Below, piece by piece: positions 18,695 to 28,763 of a stretch of 64,000 bases of DNA. The notes beneath the pieces are model-generated. The model saw nothing but the letters and a program-made list of their open reading frames with translations, had not been told where the DNA came from and ran no database searches. The stretch is from Microbacterium sp. BH-3-3-3. Lineage in GTDB: Bacteria; Actinomycetota; Actinomycetes; Actinomycetales; Microbacteriaceae. The translations under genes were made by a program, and so were the position numbers. The stretch is from assembly GCF_007679045.1 (NCBI RefSeq), contig NZ_VEFS01000003.1, positions 1 to 64,000 of the forward strand. The letters are read 5' to 3'. Every line of letters starts with the position of its first letter. Position 1 is the first letter of the stretch.

Positions 18695-19672
18695 GTGCCC
18701 CTGACCGCCGACGTGAAGGCCGAGCTCATCACCGTCCGTGACCCGCGCCCGACCGCGCGCGTCGCCGAGCTCACGGCCCTCCTGCGCTTCTCCGGGGGTC
18801 TGCACTCCATCGCCAACCGCGTCGCCGTGGAGGCCGAACTCGACTCCGACGTGCTCGCGCGCCGTGTCGCCCGCGACCTCATGGAGCTCTACGGCGTGCG
18901 CCCCGAGCTGCATCACGTGCAGGGCTCCGGCGGACGCACGGGCGGGCTGTTCGCGGTGCGGGTCATCGAAGCCGGCGAAACCCTCGCGCGCCAGACGGGT
19001 CTTCTCGACCAGCGCCGTCGCCCCGTGCGCGGCCTGCCGAACAAGCTCACGACCGGCTCGCGTTCCGATCTGAGCGCGATCTGGCGCGGCGCGTTCCTGG
19101 CCGCCGGAACCCTCAGCGACCCGGGCCGCTCCGCAGCTCTCGAGATCTCGTGCCCCTCGTCGGAGGCCGCGATGGCCCTCGTCGGCGCGGGCCACCGCAT
19201 CGGCATCCCGGCCAAGGCCCGCGAGGTGCGCGGAGTGCCGCGCGTCGTCGTGCGCGACGGCGAGGCGATCCGCGGCGCGCTCTACGAGATGGGCGCACGT
19301 CGCACCGCGGGGGAGTGGGACCAGATGCGCCAGCGCCGCGAGGTCCGCGCGGGGGTCAACCGCCTCGTGAACTTCGACGACGCGAACCTGCGGCGTTCCG
19401 CCCAGGCGGCCGTCGCCGCGTGCGCCCGCGTCGAACGCGCGCTCGAGATCCTGGGCGACGAGGTTCCCCCGCACCTGCAGCAGGCGGGCGAGCTGCGCCT
19501 CGCCCACCGCGATGCGAGCCTCGACGAGCTCGGCCACCACGCCGACCCGCCCCTCACGAAGGACGCCGTCGCCGGTCGCATCCGCCGCCTGCTCGCGATG
19601 GCCGACAAGAAGGCCGAAGTCGACGGGATCCCGGGCACCGAGGCCGCCGTGCCCGTCGGCGCGGACGACTGA
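18695..19672 (+). CDS. whiA: DNA-binding protein WhiA
   Basis: 325 residues. LAGLIDADG-homing-endonuclease-derived N-terminal half ([33 protein letters not shown]) plus C-terminal helix-turn-helix ([26 protein letters not shown]). In streptomycetes WhiA with WhiB controls sporulation division; in non-sporulating actinobacteria it is a cell-cycle regulator. GTG 18695 behind GAGGAG. The last ~19 codons are copied once more just downstream. Confidence 0.95.
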   Translation: MPLTADVKAELITVRDPRPTARVAELTALLRFSGGLHSIANRVAVEAELDSDVLARRVARDLMELYGVRPELHHVQGSGGRTGGLFAVRVIEAGETLARQTGLLDQRRRPVRGLPNKLTTGSRSDLSAIWRGAFLAAGTLSDPGRSAALEISCPSSEAAMALVGAGHRIGIPAKAREVRGVPRVVVRDGEAIRGALYEMGARRTAGEWDQMRQRREVRAGVNRLVNFDDANLRRSAQAAVAACARVERALEILGDEVPPHLQQAGELRLAHRDASLDELGHHADPPLTKDAVAGRIRRLLAMADKKAEVDGIPGTEAAVPVGADD

Positions 19673-19743
19673 CCCGGATCAGACCTGCCGAAGTCGACGG
19701 GATCCCGGGCACCGAGGCCGCCGTGCCCGTCGGCGCCGACGAC
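19613..19743 (+). repeat. Duplication of the whiA 3' end
   Basis: Positions 19613-19669 (the last codons of whiA) are repeated at 19687-19743, 57 bp with one mismatch seen. The copies are offset by 74 nt, so the second copy is in another frame and is not translated as part of whiA. Confidence 0.9.
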
Positions 19744-20056
19744 GGAGAGAAGATCTCCCCGGATGCCGTGAGCTCACGGCATCGCGTTCGCGCTGACACC
19801 GGTTCCGCGGCATCCGCCCCCGATGGTCCTGCCGTCGTCAGGGTCTCGCGGCCTCCGGCCAGCCCTTCGCGACGCGCCCGGGCCGTCTACTCTCCGTCAT
19901 TCGGGGAAGCAACCCTGGGGGTGCGGCGTTGACCGTCAATAGGATGAAGACGTCACCCTCGCTGCTCGATTCCTCGACCGTCGTCTCGGCACGTCGTCTC
20001 GGCAAGTCGTCTCGATACAGAGGTCTGGGGCAGCGCCCGATTCGGAAGTAGAGAAC
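19673..20056. other. Spacer between whiA and sodA
   Basis: 384 bp without a credible gene. In order it holds the second copy of the whiA 3' end (19687-19743), a perfect 22-nt palindrome built on GATGCCGTGAG (19762-19783), a CGGCATCCG at 19808-19816 that closes a GGATGCCG-bracketed element, and three 13-bp repeats (19980-20018) just before sodA. A clear sodA promoter was not identified. Confidence 0.6.
19980..20018 (+). repeat. Three 13-bp tandem repeats upstream of sodA
   Basis: GTCGTCTCGG begins at 19980, 19993 and 20006; the third copy changes to GTCGTCTCGA. Exact 13-bp spacing and position 39 nt before the sodA start suggest a regulatory array or slippage product. No known regulator is matched. 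Confidence 0.75.
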
Positions 20057-20683
20057 ATGGCGAAGTACACGCTGCCCGAACTGCCCTACGACTACTCGGC
20101 GCTGGAGCCGCACATCAGCGCGACGATCATGGAGCTGCATCACAGCAAGCACCACCAGACCTACGTCAACGGCGCCAACACCACTCTCGACCTTCTCGCC
20201 GAAGCGCGCGAGAAGAACGATTTCGCCAACATCAACCGCCTGCAGAAGGACCTCGCGTTCAACCTCGGCGGCCACACGAACCACTCGATCTTCTGGACGA
20301 ACCTCTCGCCCAACGGTGGCGACAAGCCCACCGGCGACCTCGAGTCGGCCATCGACGACCAGTTCGGTTCGTTCGACGCGTTCCGCGCGCAGTTCACCGC
20401 CGCCGCCCTCGGCGTGCAGGGTTCGGGCTGGGCGGGTCTGTTCTGGGACTCGATCGGCGAGAACCTCGTCATCCAGCAGTTCTTCGACCAGCAGGGCCAG
20501 ATCGTCGCGGGCACCGTGCCGATCCTCCTGCTCGACGTCTGGGAGCACGCGTACTACCTCGACTACAAGAACGTGCGCGCCGACTACGTGAAGGCGTTCT
20601 GGAACATCGCCAACTGGGCCGACGCCCAGGACCGCTTCGCGGCCGCCCGAGAGAAGACCGCGGGTCTGCTGGTACTGTCGTAA
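20057..20683 (+). CDS. sodA: Superoxide dismutase, Fe/Mn type
   Basis: 208 residues. Converts superoxide to hydrogen peroxide and oxygen in the cytosol. Metal ligands lie in [23 protein letters not shown] and [11 protein letters not shown] (DVWEHAYY is the family signature). Ala-Gly-rich positions do not settle Mn versus Fe; actinobacterial relatives are usually Mn. ATG 20057 follows GGAAGTAGAGAAC. A strong terminator follows, making it a single-gene unit. Confidence 0.95.
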   Translation: MAKYTLPELPYDYSALEPHISATIMELHHSKHHQTYVNGANTTLDLLAEAREKNDFANINRLQKDLAFNLGGHTNHSIFWTNLSPNGGDKPTGDLESAIDDQFGSFDAFRAQFTAAALGVQGSGWAGLFWDSIGENLVIQQFFDQQGQIVAGTVPILLLDVWEHAYYLDYKNVRADYVKAFWNIANWADAQDRFAAAREKTAGLLVLS

Positions 20684-20689
20684 ACGGTG

Positions 20690-20723
20690 CGGCGTCCCGG
20701 TGGGGCACCCCACCGGGACGCCG
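20690..20723 (+). terminator. Terminator after sodA
   Basis: A perfect 16-bp stem (20690-20705 with 20708-20723) with a very tight loop, followed by TTGTCC, 6 nt after the sodA stop codon. Confidence 0.85.
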
Positions 20724-20771
20724 TTGTCCGCCAGCGAACACCGCAATCACGCGCTTCTCGCGCACAACTGA

Positions 20772-21797
<1,026 letters not shown>

Positions 21798-21803
21798 CCC
21801 TCC

Positions 21804-23018
21804 ATGGCTCTGCGCACCCTCGATTCGCTGGGGTCGCTGGCCGGCACGCGCGTCATCGTCCGTTGTGATCTCAACGTTCCTCTCAAGGACGGGATCATCA
21901 CGGACGATGGCCGCGTGCGCGCGTCGCTGCCGACCCTCAACGCACTGATCAACGCCGGCGCGCGTGTGATCGTATGCTCGCACCTGGGCCGCCCCGACGG
22001 GGCCCCCGACCCGAAGTACTCCCTCGAGCCGGTCGCGCAGCGCCTGTCCGAGCTTCTCGGCCAGCCTGTCGCGTTCGCGCGCGACACGGTGGGCGAGTCG
22101 GCTCGGGATGCCGTCGCCTCGCTCGAGAACGGTGAGGTCGCCGTCATCGAGAACCTCCGCTTCAACGCGGGGGAGACCTCGAAGGACGAGTCCGAGCGTC
22201 AGGCCTTCGCCCGTGAGCTCGCCGGTCTCGGCGACGCCCTCGTGTCGGACGGCTTCGGTGTCGTGCACCGCAAGCAGGCGAGCGTCTACGACCTCGCCCA
22301 GCTCGTGCCCTCGGCCGCCGGTCTTCTCATCCAGAAGGAACTCGAGGTCCTCGACCGTCTCACCGAGAACCCCGAGCGCCCCTACACGGTCGTTCTCGGC
22401 GGCTCGAAGGTCAGCGACAAGTTGGGCGTCATCGAACACCTGCTGCCGCGCGTGGACAAGCTCCTCGTCGGTGGCGGCATGATGTTCACTTTCCTCGTCG
22501 CCGAAGGGCACAAGGTCGGCGCGAGCCTGCTCGAGCAGGACCAGATCGACACCGTGAAGGGCTACATCGCTTCGGCGAAGGAGCGCGGCGTCGAGATCGT
22601 GCTGCCGGTGGACGCCGTCGTCGCAGCCTCGTTCTCGGCGGACGCCGACCACGTGGTCGCCGACGCGGACGCCCTCGAAGACACCGCTTTCGGTGCGTCC
22701 GGTCTCGGCCTCGACATCGGACCCCGCACGGCGGAGATCTTCGCCGAGGCCGTGCGCGGCTCGCGGACCGTCTTCTGGAACGGCCCGATGGGCGTGTTCG
22801 AGATGAAGGCGTTCGAAGCCGGCACTAAGACCATCGCCCAGGCGCTCACCGAGGTCGACGGCCTCAGCGTCGTCGGCGGCGGAGACTCCGCGGCGGCCGT
22901 GCGTCAGCTCGGCTTCGCCGACGAGGCGTTCGGTCACATCTCCACGGGTGGCGGCGCCAGCCTGGAGTTCCTCGAAGGTAAGAAGCTCCCCGGACTGGAG
23001 GTCCTCGGATGGCAGTGA
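21804..23018 (+). CDS. pgk: Phosphoglycerate kinase
   Basis: 404 residues. Transfers phosphate from 1,3-bisphosphoglycerate to ADP. Signature VIVRCDLNVPLKDG, substrate-binding HLGRPDG, DGFGVVHR, VLGGSKVSDK and the nucleotide-site GGGDSAAAV. ATG 21804, 6 nt after the gap stop. Its 3' end overlaps tpiA by 10 nt, so the two are translationally coupled. Confidence 0.97.
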   Translation: MALRTLDSLGSLAGTRVIVRCDLNVPLKDGIITDDGRVRASLPTLNALINAGARVIVCSHLGRPDGAPDPKYSLEPVAQRLSELLGQPVAFARDTVGESARDAVASLENGEVAVIENLRFNAGETSKDESERQAFARELAGLGDALVSDGFGVVHRKQASVYDLAQLVPSAAGLLIQKELEVLDRLTENPERPYTVVLGGSKVSDKLGVIEHLLPRVDKLLVGGGMMFTFLVAEGHKVGASLLEQDQIDTVKGYIASAKERGVEIVLPVDAVVAASFSADADHVVADADALEDTAFGASGLGLDIGPRTAEIFAEAVRGSRTVFWNGPMGVFEMKAFEAGTKTIAQALTEVDGLSVVGGGDSAAAVRQLGFADEAFGHISTGGGASLEFLEGKKLPGLEVLGWQ

Positions 23019-23797
23019 CCAGAACCCCCCTCATCGCCGGCAACTGGAAGATGAACCTCGACCACCTGCAGGCGGTCGCGTTCGTCCAGAAGCTGCATTG
23101 GACGCTGAAGGAAGCCAAGCACGAGAACGGCAGTGTCGAGGTCGCGGTGTTCCCGCCCTACACCGACCTGCGCACCGTGCAGACGCTGCTCGACGCCGAC
23201 AAGATCGAGTTCGCCCTCGGCGGTCAGGACCTCTCGGCCCACGACTCCGGCGCGTACACCGGTGAGATCTCCGGCCAGTTCCTGGCCAAGCTCGACGCGA
23301 AGTACGTGATCATCGGGCACTCCGAGCGTCGCCAGTTCCACCACGAGACCGACGACGTCATCGCGGCGAAGACCCAGGCGGCCCTCCGCCACGGTCTCGT
23401 CCCGGTGATCTGCGTCGGTGAGACCTCGGAAGACCTCGAGAAGTTCGGCGCGAGCGCCGTTCCCGTGGGTCAGCTCGAGGTCGCTCTCGAGGGCGTGTCC
23501 TCCGACGCCGACATCGTCGTGGCGTACGAGCCGGTCTGGGCCATCGGCTCGGGTCAGGCCGCGACGCCCGATCAGGCCCAGGAGGTCTGCGCGAAGCTCC
23601 GCGCGGTCGTCGCCGACAAGCTCGGTGCGGATGCCGCAGCGCGCACCCGCGTGCTCTACGGCGGATCGGTGAAGTCGGGCAACATCGCCGGCTTCATGCG
23701 CGAGCCCGATGTCGACGGTGCCCTGGTGGGTGGCGCGAGCCTCGTCGTCGACGAGTTCGCGGCGATCATCCGCTTCCAGAAGCACGTCGGCGTCTGA
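23009..23797 (+). CDS. tpiA: Triosephosphate isomerase
   Basis: 262 residues. Interconverts dihydroxyacetone phosphate and glyceraldehyde-3-phosphate. N-terminal AGNWKMNL (Lys at the active site), HSERR with the electrophilic His, catalytic Glu in AYEPVWAIGSG, and the phosphate loop YGGSVKSGN. It overlaps pgk by 10 nt and ends the glycolytic operon with a hairpin. Confidence 0.97.
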   Translation: MAVTRTPLIAGNWKMNLDHLQAVAFVQKLHWTLKEAKHENGSVEVAVFPPYTDLRTVQTLLDADKIEFALGGQDLSAHDSGAYTGEISGQFLAKLDAKYVIIGHSERRQFHHETDDVIAAKTQAALRHGLVPVICVGETSEDLEKFGASAVPVGQLEVALEGVSSDADIVVAYEPVWAIGSGQAATPDQAQEVCAKLRAVVADKLGADAAARTRVLYGGSVKSGNIAGFMREPDVDGALVGGASLVVDEFAAIIRFQKHVGV

Positions 23798-23811
23798 CGC
23801 CTTCTCCCGGG

Positions 23812-23836
23812 TGCCCGCGGCTCACCGCCGCGGGCA
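23812..23836 (+). terminator. Terminator of gap-pgk-tpiA
   Basis: A 10-bp stem (TGCCCGCGGC with GCCGCGGGCA) and 5-nt loop lie 15 nt after the tpiA stop, before the secG promoter. Confidence 0.7.
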
Positions 23837-23861
23837 TCCGTGCGTCTGAGACGCGTCCCCG

Positions 23862-23867
23862 TATACT
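23862..23867 (+). promoter_or_regulatory. -10 of secG
   Basis: TATACT lies 46 nt upstream of the secG GTG, after the tpiA terminator. It is one of the most AT-rich hexamers in the area. Confidence 0.55.
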
Positions 23868-23912
23868 TGACGCTTGTGCGGTCGACTGGCCGCTCGCGAA
23901 AGGCTTTCGACA

Positions 23913-24161
23913 GTGCAGATTCTCGAGTTCGTCCTGCAGGTGCTCCTGGGCATCACCAGCCTCCTGCTGACCCTGCTCATCCTGCTTCACAAGGGTCGCG
24001 GTGGCGGTCTGTCCGACATGTTCGGCGGCGGCATGAGCTCCGCCCTCGGTTCGTCGGGCCTGGCTGAACGCAACCTCAACCGATTCACGATCGTGCTGGC
24101 GCTGGTGTGGTTCGTCACCATCGTCGGTCTCGGTCTCCTCACCAAATTCGCGGAGATCTGA
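23913..24161 (+). CDS. secG: Preprotein translocase subunit SecG
   Basis: 82 residues, two membrane helices (about residues 3-25 and 55-78) joined by the typical KGRGGGLSDMFGGG cytosolic loop. It is part of the SecYEG export channel. GTG 23913 gives the standard MQILEFVLQVLL start. It is followed after 1 nt by rbpA. Confidence 0.93.
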   Translation: MQILEFVLQVLLGITSLLLTLLILLHKGRGGGLSDMFGGGMSSALGSSGLAERNLNRFTIVLALVWFVTIVGLGLLTKFAEI

Positions 24162-24162
24162 C

Positions 24163-24516
24163 ATGGCCACTGGCGGCAATGCCATCCGTGGCTCGCGCGT
24201 CGGCGCGGGCCCCATGGGCGAGCAGGATCACGGCTTCCACGCGGATCGCGTGGCCGTGTCGTACTGGGACGCCCTCGGCAACGAGACGGTGCGCTACTTC
24301 GCCGCCGGCATTCCCGACGATGAGATCCCCGAGACGATCGACTCCCCGCACTCCGGCCTTCCCGCCGGGCGCGACAAGGCCAACCCGCCGGCGCTCGCCA
24401 AGGCGGAGCCCTACAAGACGCACCTCGCGTACGTGAAGGAGCGCCGCTCCGACGAAGAGGCGGCCTCGCTCCTCGACGACGCGCTGCAGCAACTGCGCGA
24501 CCGTCGCGGACAGTGA
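24163..24516 (+). CDS. rbpA: RNA polymerase-binding protein RbpA, zinc-less form
   Basis: 117 residues. Actinobacterial activator that binds the principal sigma factor and RNA polymerase. N-terminal GGNAIRGSRVGAGPMGEQD and C-terminal sigma-interacting helices LAYVKERRSDEEAASLLDDAL fit the family. Zinc cysteines found in streptomycete RbpA are replaced: the first pair position reads SYWDALGNE and the second IDSPHSGLPAG, so no metal site remains. Starts 1 nt after secG, so they are co-transcribed. Confidence 0.9.
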   Translation: MATGGNAIRGSRVGAGPMGEQDHGFHADRVAVSYWDALGNETVRYFAAGIPDDEIPETIDSPHSGLPAGRDKANPPALAKAEPYKTHLAYVKERRSDEEAASLLDDALQQLRDRRGQ

Positions 24517-24536
24517 CCCGACGCGCCTGATCTCAC

Positions 24537-24570
24537 AGAAGGGCCGGATGCCATGGCATCCGGCCCTTCT
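24537..24570. terminator. Bidirectional terminator rbpA / lipoprotein gene
   Basis: A perfect inverted repeat (16-bp arms) with GGATGCC/GGCATCC at its centre and AGAAGG/CCTTCT ends, lying between two convergent genes. The palindrome could serve both strands. Confidence 0.85.
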
Positions 24571-24617
24571 GCTTTCTCGGCGTCCGGCGAGCAGACGCCC
24601 TCGTGCACGGCATCCGC

Positions 24618-25448
24618 TCAGCGGACGGGGGAATCCGTGACGATCCTGGTCCACGGTCCGTCGGGCACGTCGGCGTCGTCGACGAAGGCCCAGTCGACCG
24701 TGTCGTCGTCGCCGTCGAGCTCCGCGAAGCCGAGGCAGCCGTTCAGAGCGGGCGACACGTCGAGGCCCGCGCCGTTGTAGCGGGCGTTCGCGGGGCGCCG
24801 GTCGTCGGCGCCGAAGACGTAGGCGGCGTCTCGGTACTCGCCGGGGCCGGCGTCTTCGATCTGGCCGTAGCAGGTGCGGTCGCCCTTGCGCAGGACCACC
24901 CAGCGATTCTTCATCAGGCTCTGCGTCGGATCGTCGGCGATGGCCGCGTACTGCCCGCTGCCCGCCCACGGGACCACCTCTCCCCGGGTCGCGAAGCCCT
25001 CGTCGTCGTTGACGTCGTCGAAGGGCAGGTCGAGGTAGAACGGGTTCTCGCGCGGTGTCATGCGCGTGGGGAAGTAGTCGTCGGCCGCGGTGCGGGCCTC
25101 GGTGCGGCACGAGTCACCGTCGACGACGCCGTCGCATCCGCCGTACGACCCCAGCCAGTCGGAGTCGTAGGTCGAGATGCGCTGGCTGCCATCGGAGGCG
25201 TTCGGGTCGAAGACCTCACCTACCCAGAACGTCGTCGAGACGATGTCGGTGTGCCAGGGGTATCCCGTCTGCGGACGGTCGGGCTGCGCGGGGGCGCACG
25301 CCGTCACGCCGACGACGGCGAGCACCGCCAGGGCGACCGCCGTGGCGGGGCGGTGCCGGCGCGGCATCCGGGATCGTCGTCCCACCCCGCCGACGGCGGC
25401 GACCACCGCGGGGGTGATCGCCGCCGTCCGGCGAGGGGGTCGCGTCAT
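24618..25448 (-). CDS. Secreted lipoprotein of unknown function in polysaccharide locus
   Basis: 276 residues. Basic N-terminus, hydrophobic segment and lipobox VTAC predict a membrane-anchored lipoprotein. The mature part carries paired cysteines (GGCDGVVDGDSC, CYGQIED, NGCLGF) and Trp/Asp-rich stretches such as YDSDWLGSYG. ATG 25448 overlaps the stop of the deacetylase gene (ATGA). ATG 25367 would give a cleaner signal peptide and is a real alternative. No function is recognised; context suggests cell-surface polysaccharide handling. Confidence 0.6.
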   Translation of the reverse strand: MTRPPRRTAAITPAVVAAVGGVGRRSRMPRRHRPATAVALAVLAVVGVTACAPAQPDRPQTGYPWHTDIVSTTFWVGEVFDPNASDGSQRISTYDSDWLGSYGGCDGVVDGDSCRTEARTAADDYFPTRMTPRENPFYLDLPFDDVNDDEGFATRGEVVPWAGSGQYAAIADDPTQSLMKNRWVVLRKGDRTCYGQIEDAGPGEYRDAAYVFGADDRRPANARYNGAGLDVSPALNGCLGFAELDGDDDTVDWAFVDDADVPDGPWTRIVTDSPVR

Positions 25449-26911
25449 CCGCTGAGGTCGCTCTCGGTCGGGTGCACGGTCTCGATCGGGCCCTGCGGGG
25501 TGCCCGGAGTGGTCTTCGCGAGCGGAGCGGTCTTCGTCAGGGCGGTCACCGGCGGAGCACTCGCGCTGTCGTACAGACCGAGGTCGTCGGTGCGCAGCGT
25601 TCCGTTGCCGAAGATGTTCAGGGCGAAGCTGATGCCGTTGTAGCCGGCGGGGATCGCCGCGGTCGTCCAGTCGGCCTCGGTCCACGCCGTCGCCGAGGCG
25701 AACCAGGGGCTCGAGGTCCAGTACGACCACGTGCCCGTCGTCGAACGCAGATAGACCGCGAACTGCGTCGGTCCGCTGGCTTGATACCACTCGCGCAGCG
25801 CGTAGGTGCGCCCCGGTGTCACCGTCGGCGAACACTGGCCGAGATCGAACTGCGGCAGGAGTTTCGCGTCGCCGTCGACGTAGTCGCTCATCGTGATCCC
25901 GCTGGCGATGTTGCCCGTGTGCGCGGGGGAGCCGGTGCTAAAGTCGGCGGTGTTGCTGCCGTAGCCCCCGCGCATCCAGCAGTCGGGGGCGCCGGTCTCC
26001 ATGCTCGGGTTGACGATGCCGTTGGTCGATCCGGTCGCCGCCGGCACGGAGGGGCCGTTCACGACGGGCTTCGTGGTGCCTCCGACGACGCTGCCGATGG
26101 TCTTGACGACGGTGCCCGCCGCCTGCCGGGTCTTGAGCCACGACAGGAACTGGCTGAACACCGAGGTGGAGATCGCCAGATCGTCGCACGCGTCGTCGCA
26201 GACGTGATGGAACGTGTACTGCACCCATCCGCCGCCGTTCTTCTCGGCGTTCGTCACGCCCTGTTGCAGGTCGGCGAGCGTCCACGTCGAGTCGACCTGG
26301 TCGAGAGCGGCGAGGGCGTAGGGATCGGCGGGCGGGATGCTCTCGGCGTACCCGCAGTCGGAGCAGCCGAAGCGGCTCTTGATGTCGCCCAGCAGGCGGC
26401 CGCTGTTGTATCCGCACGCCGCGACGGCCTTCTCGACGTCGGCGTTCGCGTCGGCGAAGGGATAGGCGAAACTGCGGACGTTGAAGCCCCACGAGGTGAG
26501 GTTCTTGCGATCCTGGCAGATCTGGCGCGTGGCCTCGTCGAGGCTGACCGCGGTCAGATCGGCGTGGTTGACGGTGTGCCCGCCGATCTCCATGCCGGCG
26601 TTCTTGAGGTTCGTCAGGTCGGTGCGGGTCATGTAGGTCGACGCGCCGATGTAGCCGGAGGGGATGTAGAAGGTCGCCTTCATGCCGTTGGCCTGGAGCG
26701 CGGGCAGCGCTTTCAGCTGATCGGCGTTGCCGTCGTCGAACGTGAGGCTGACGACGGTGCGGGTGGCCGCCTCGGCGGGGGCGGGGGCGAGCGCGACGGA
26801 GCCCGCCACCGCCACCCCGAGGGTCGCGAGCACCGCGAGGGCGCGCACCCACGGTCGGCGTGGAGACGTGGGTGGGCGCCGCCGGGCGATACGGAGGTCT
26901 CGTCGGGTCAT
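25445..26911 (-). CDS. Secreted polysaccharide deacetylase (CE4/NodB domain) with C-terminal carbohydrate-binding-like domain
   Basis: 488 residues. Signal peptide ending near AEA (residue ~49). The NodB homology domain has metal-binding SLTFDDGNADQ and GGHTVNHADL, followed by RSFAYPFADANAD. The second half (about residues 290-455) is a beta-rich, Trp/Tyr-rich module starting NGIVNPSMETGAPDCW, like carbohydrate-binding jelly rolls. It should remove acetyl groups from N-acetylated sugars outside the cell. Neighbours GlmS, a nucleotide-sugar dehydrogenase and a GT2 synthase suggest the made polymer is its substrate. Confidence 0.8.
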   Translation of the reverse strand: MTRRDLRIARRRPPTSPRRPWVRALAVLATLGVAVAGSVALAPAPAEAATRTVVSLTFDDGNADQLKALPALQANGMKATFYIPSGYIGASTYMTRTDLTNLKNAGMEIGGHTVNHADLTAVSLDEATRQICQDRKNLTSWGFNVRSFAYPFADANADVEKAVAACGYNSGRLLGDIKSRFGCSDCGYAESIPPADPYALAALDQVDSTWTLADLQQGVTNAEKNGGGWVQYTFHHVCDDACDDLAISTSVFSQFLSWLKTRQAAGTVVKTIGSVVGGTTKPVVNGPSVPAATGSTNGIVNPSMETGAPDCWMRGGYGSNTADFSTGSPAHTGNIASGITMSDYVDGDAKLLPQFDLGQCSPTVTPGRTYALREWYQASGPTQFAVYLRSTTGTWSYWTSSPWFASATAWTEADWTTAAIPAGYNGISFALNIFGNGTLRTDDLGLYDSASAPPVTALTKTAPLAKTTPGTPQGPIETVHPTESDLSG

Positions 26912-26954
26912 GGAGGACTGCCTTTCGTGCGGGGCGAGGTGGGGGGAGGAAAGC

Positions 26955-28763
26955 TCAGGACACCGTCACCGACTTGGCCAGGTTGCGGGGCTTGTCGACG
27001 TCGCGATGCAGGCGCAGGGCGAGCTCTCGGGCGAACATCTGCAGGGGCACGACGGTCTCGAGCGGCCCCCACGACGGCCCGGTGCGGGGGAGGTGGAGGG
27101 GGAGTCCGCCCACGCGGAGGATGCGTTCACCGAGCCGGATGACGCGGCCCCCGCGTGCGGTCACCTCGGCGATGTCGACCTCGAGGCGCGGGTCGCCGTC
27201 GTCGACGACGAACACCGGAGTGCCGGCATCCACCAGGGCCAACGGCCCGTGCTTGAGCTCACCCGCCGGCTGGTGCTCGGCCCAGCGGTACGACAGTTCC
27301 TTCAGCTTGAGCGCGCCCTCCGCGGCGTAGACGAGTCCGGCGCCGCGGCCGAGGAAGAGGAAGCCCGACGCCCGGGCGAACTCGGCCGCGAGGGTCGCGG
27401 CAGGGCCCCGCCACGTGTCGCGCGCCGTCGACAGCGCCTCGGGGGTCGCGGTGAGGGCACGGACGTCGGCGTCGAGCAGGGTGGCATCCGCCCGATGCGA
27501 GACGGTCAGCCCCGACAGCGCGACGCAGACACCCGTGAGCACCTGCGCGACGAAGGTCTTCGTCGCCGCGACCCCGATCTCGGGACCGGCGAGGCAGTCG
27601 ATCACGGCGTCGGCGCGCCGGGCGAGGGACGACGAGGGGTTGTTGGTGAGGGCCAGCACCGTGCCGTGCTCGGCAGGAAGCCCTTGCAGGGCCCGCAGCA
27701 CGTCGGCGGTCTCTCCGGACTGACTGATGGCGATCACCAGCGTGCGGGGCTCCCACACCTCGTGCGCGGCCTCGCTGGCGACGAGGGCGCGCGTGGGCAG
27801 ACCGCCGACGCGCGAGAAGACGCCCGCGATCGCGCGCCCCGCGTGCAGCGAGGTGCCGCAGCCGATGATGGCGACGCGGTCGATCTCGTCGAGGGGCGGC
27901 AGGCCGAGCCCGCGCCACAGCAGTCCGTCGGTGATCGCGGGGGCGAGGGCGTCGACCACGCGCTGGGCGACCAGCGGCTGCTCGTCGATCTCGTTGCCCA
28001 TGTGGTCGCGGTGACGCCCCTTGGTCGACAGCAGGGCCGTCTTCGGCACGGGCCAGAGGCCCCGCGGACGACAGCTGCCGCCCGCGCGATGCCACCGCAT
28101 GCCCTCGGCCGACACCTCGACGACGTCGTCGTCTTCGAGCACGCGGAAGGCCGACACGACCGGCGTGATCGCCCCGACGTCGCTCGCGAAGTACGCGCCC
28201 TCGTCGCCCTCGGCGAACACGAGGGGAGAGCCGTGCGCGGTCGCGGCCAGAGCGCCCGTGCGGGTGTCGAGGGCGACGACGGCCCACGTTCCCTCGAGAC
28301 GCGTGACCGCGTCGGCGAGCGCGTCGCCGAGGCCGACACCCGGGCGGTGGGCCTGCTCGACGAGGTGCACGATGACCTCGCTGTCGACCTCGCTGGCGAA
28401 GCGGTGCCCCGCCGCGATCAGGTGGGCCCGCAGCACGTCGGCGTTCTCGACGATGCCGTTGTGCACGATGAACAGCTGCCCGCCGCAGTCCTCGATCGGA
28501 TGGGCGTTCGACTCGGTCACCCCACCGTGCGTGGCCCAGCGGGTGTGGCCGATCGCCGCGGTCGTGGCATCCGCCGCCCTCTCGCCCACTGGCTCCGCGA
28601 GCGCCGCGACGCCGTCGAGCGTGCGCAGGTGCACGCGGGTCCCGTCGGGGTGACGTGCGGCGACGCCGGCCGAGTCGTAGCCGCGATACTCGAGCCGCTC
28701 GAGAGCAGCGCGCGCCCGCGACGCGGCGGCGGACGGGCCGCGGTACGCGGTGATGCCGCACAT
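26955..28763 (-). CDS. glmS: Glutamine--fructose-6-phosphate aminotransferase
   Basis: 602 residues. Makes glucosamine-6-phosphate, the entry to UDP-GlcNAc. Cys2 nucleophile (MCGITAYRG), glutaminase motifs GHTRWATHGGVTESNAHP and HNGIVEN, then two SIS domains (ISQSGETADVL; CGTSLHAGRA) and a C-terminal KSVTVS. Its start overlaps the epimerase stop (ATGA), so it is a dedicated member of the polysaccharide operon. A housekeeping copy probably exists elsewhere (inference). No glmS ribozyme-like leader is possible given the overlap. Confidence 0.93.
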   Translation of the reverse strand: MCGITAYRGPSAAASRARAALERLEYRGYDSAGVAARHPDGTRVHLRTLDGVAALAEPVGERAADATTAAIGHTRWATHGGVTESNAHPIEDCGGQLFIVHNGIVENADVLRAHLIAAGHRFASEVDSEVIVHLVEQAHRPGVGLGDALADAVTRLEGTWAVVALDTRTGALAATAHGSPLVFAEGDEGAYFASDVGAITPVVSAFRVLEDDDVVEVSAEGMRWHRAGGSCRPRGLWPVPKTALLSTKGRHRDHMGNEIDEQPLVAQRVVDALAPAITDGLLWRGLGLPPLDEIDRVAIIGCGTSLHAGRAIAGVFSRVGGLPTRALVASEAAHEVWEPRTLVIAISQSGETADVLRALQGLPAEHGTVLALTNNPSSSLARRADAVIDCLAGPEIGVAATKTFVAQVLTGVCVALSGLTVSHRADATLLDADVRALTATPEALSTARDTWRGPAATLAAEFARASGFLFLGRGAGLVYAAEGALKLKELSYRWAEHQPAGELKHGPLALVDAGTPVFVVDDGDPRLEVDIAEVTARGGRVIRLGERILRVGGLPLHLPRTGPSWGPLETVVPLQMFARELALRLHRDVDKPRNLAKSVTVS

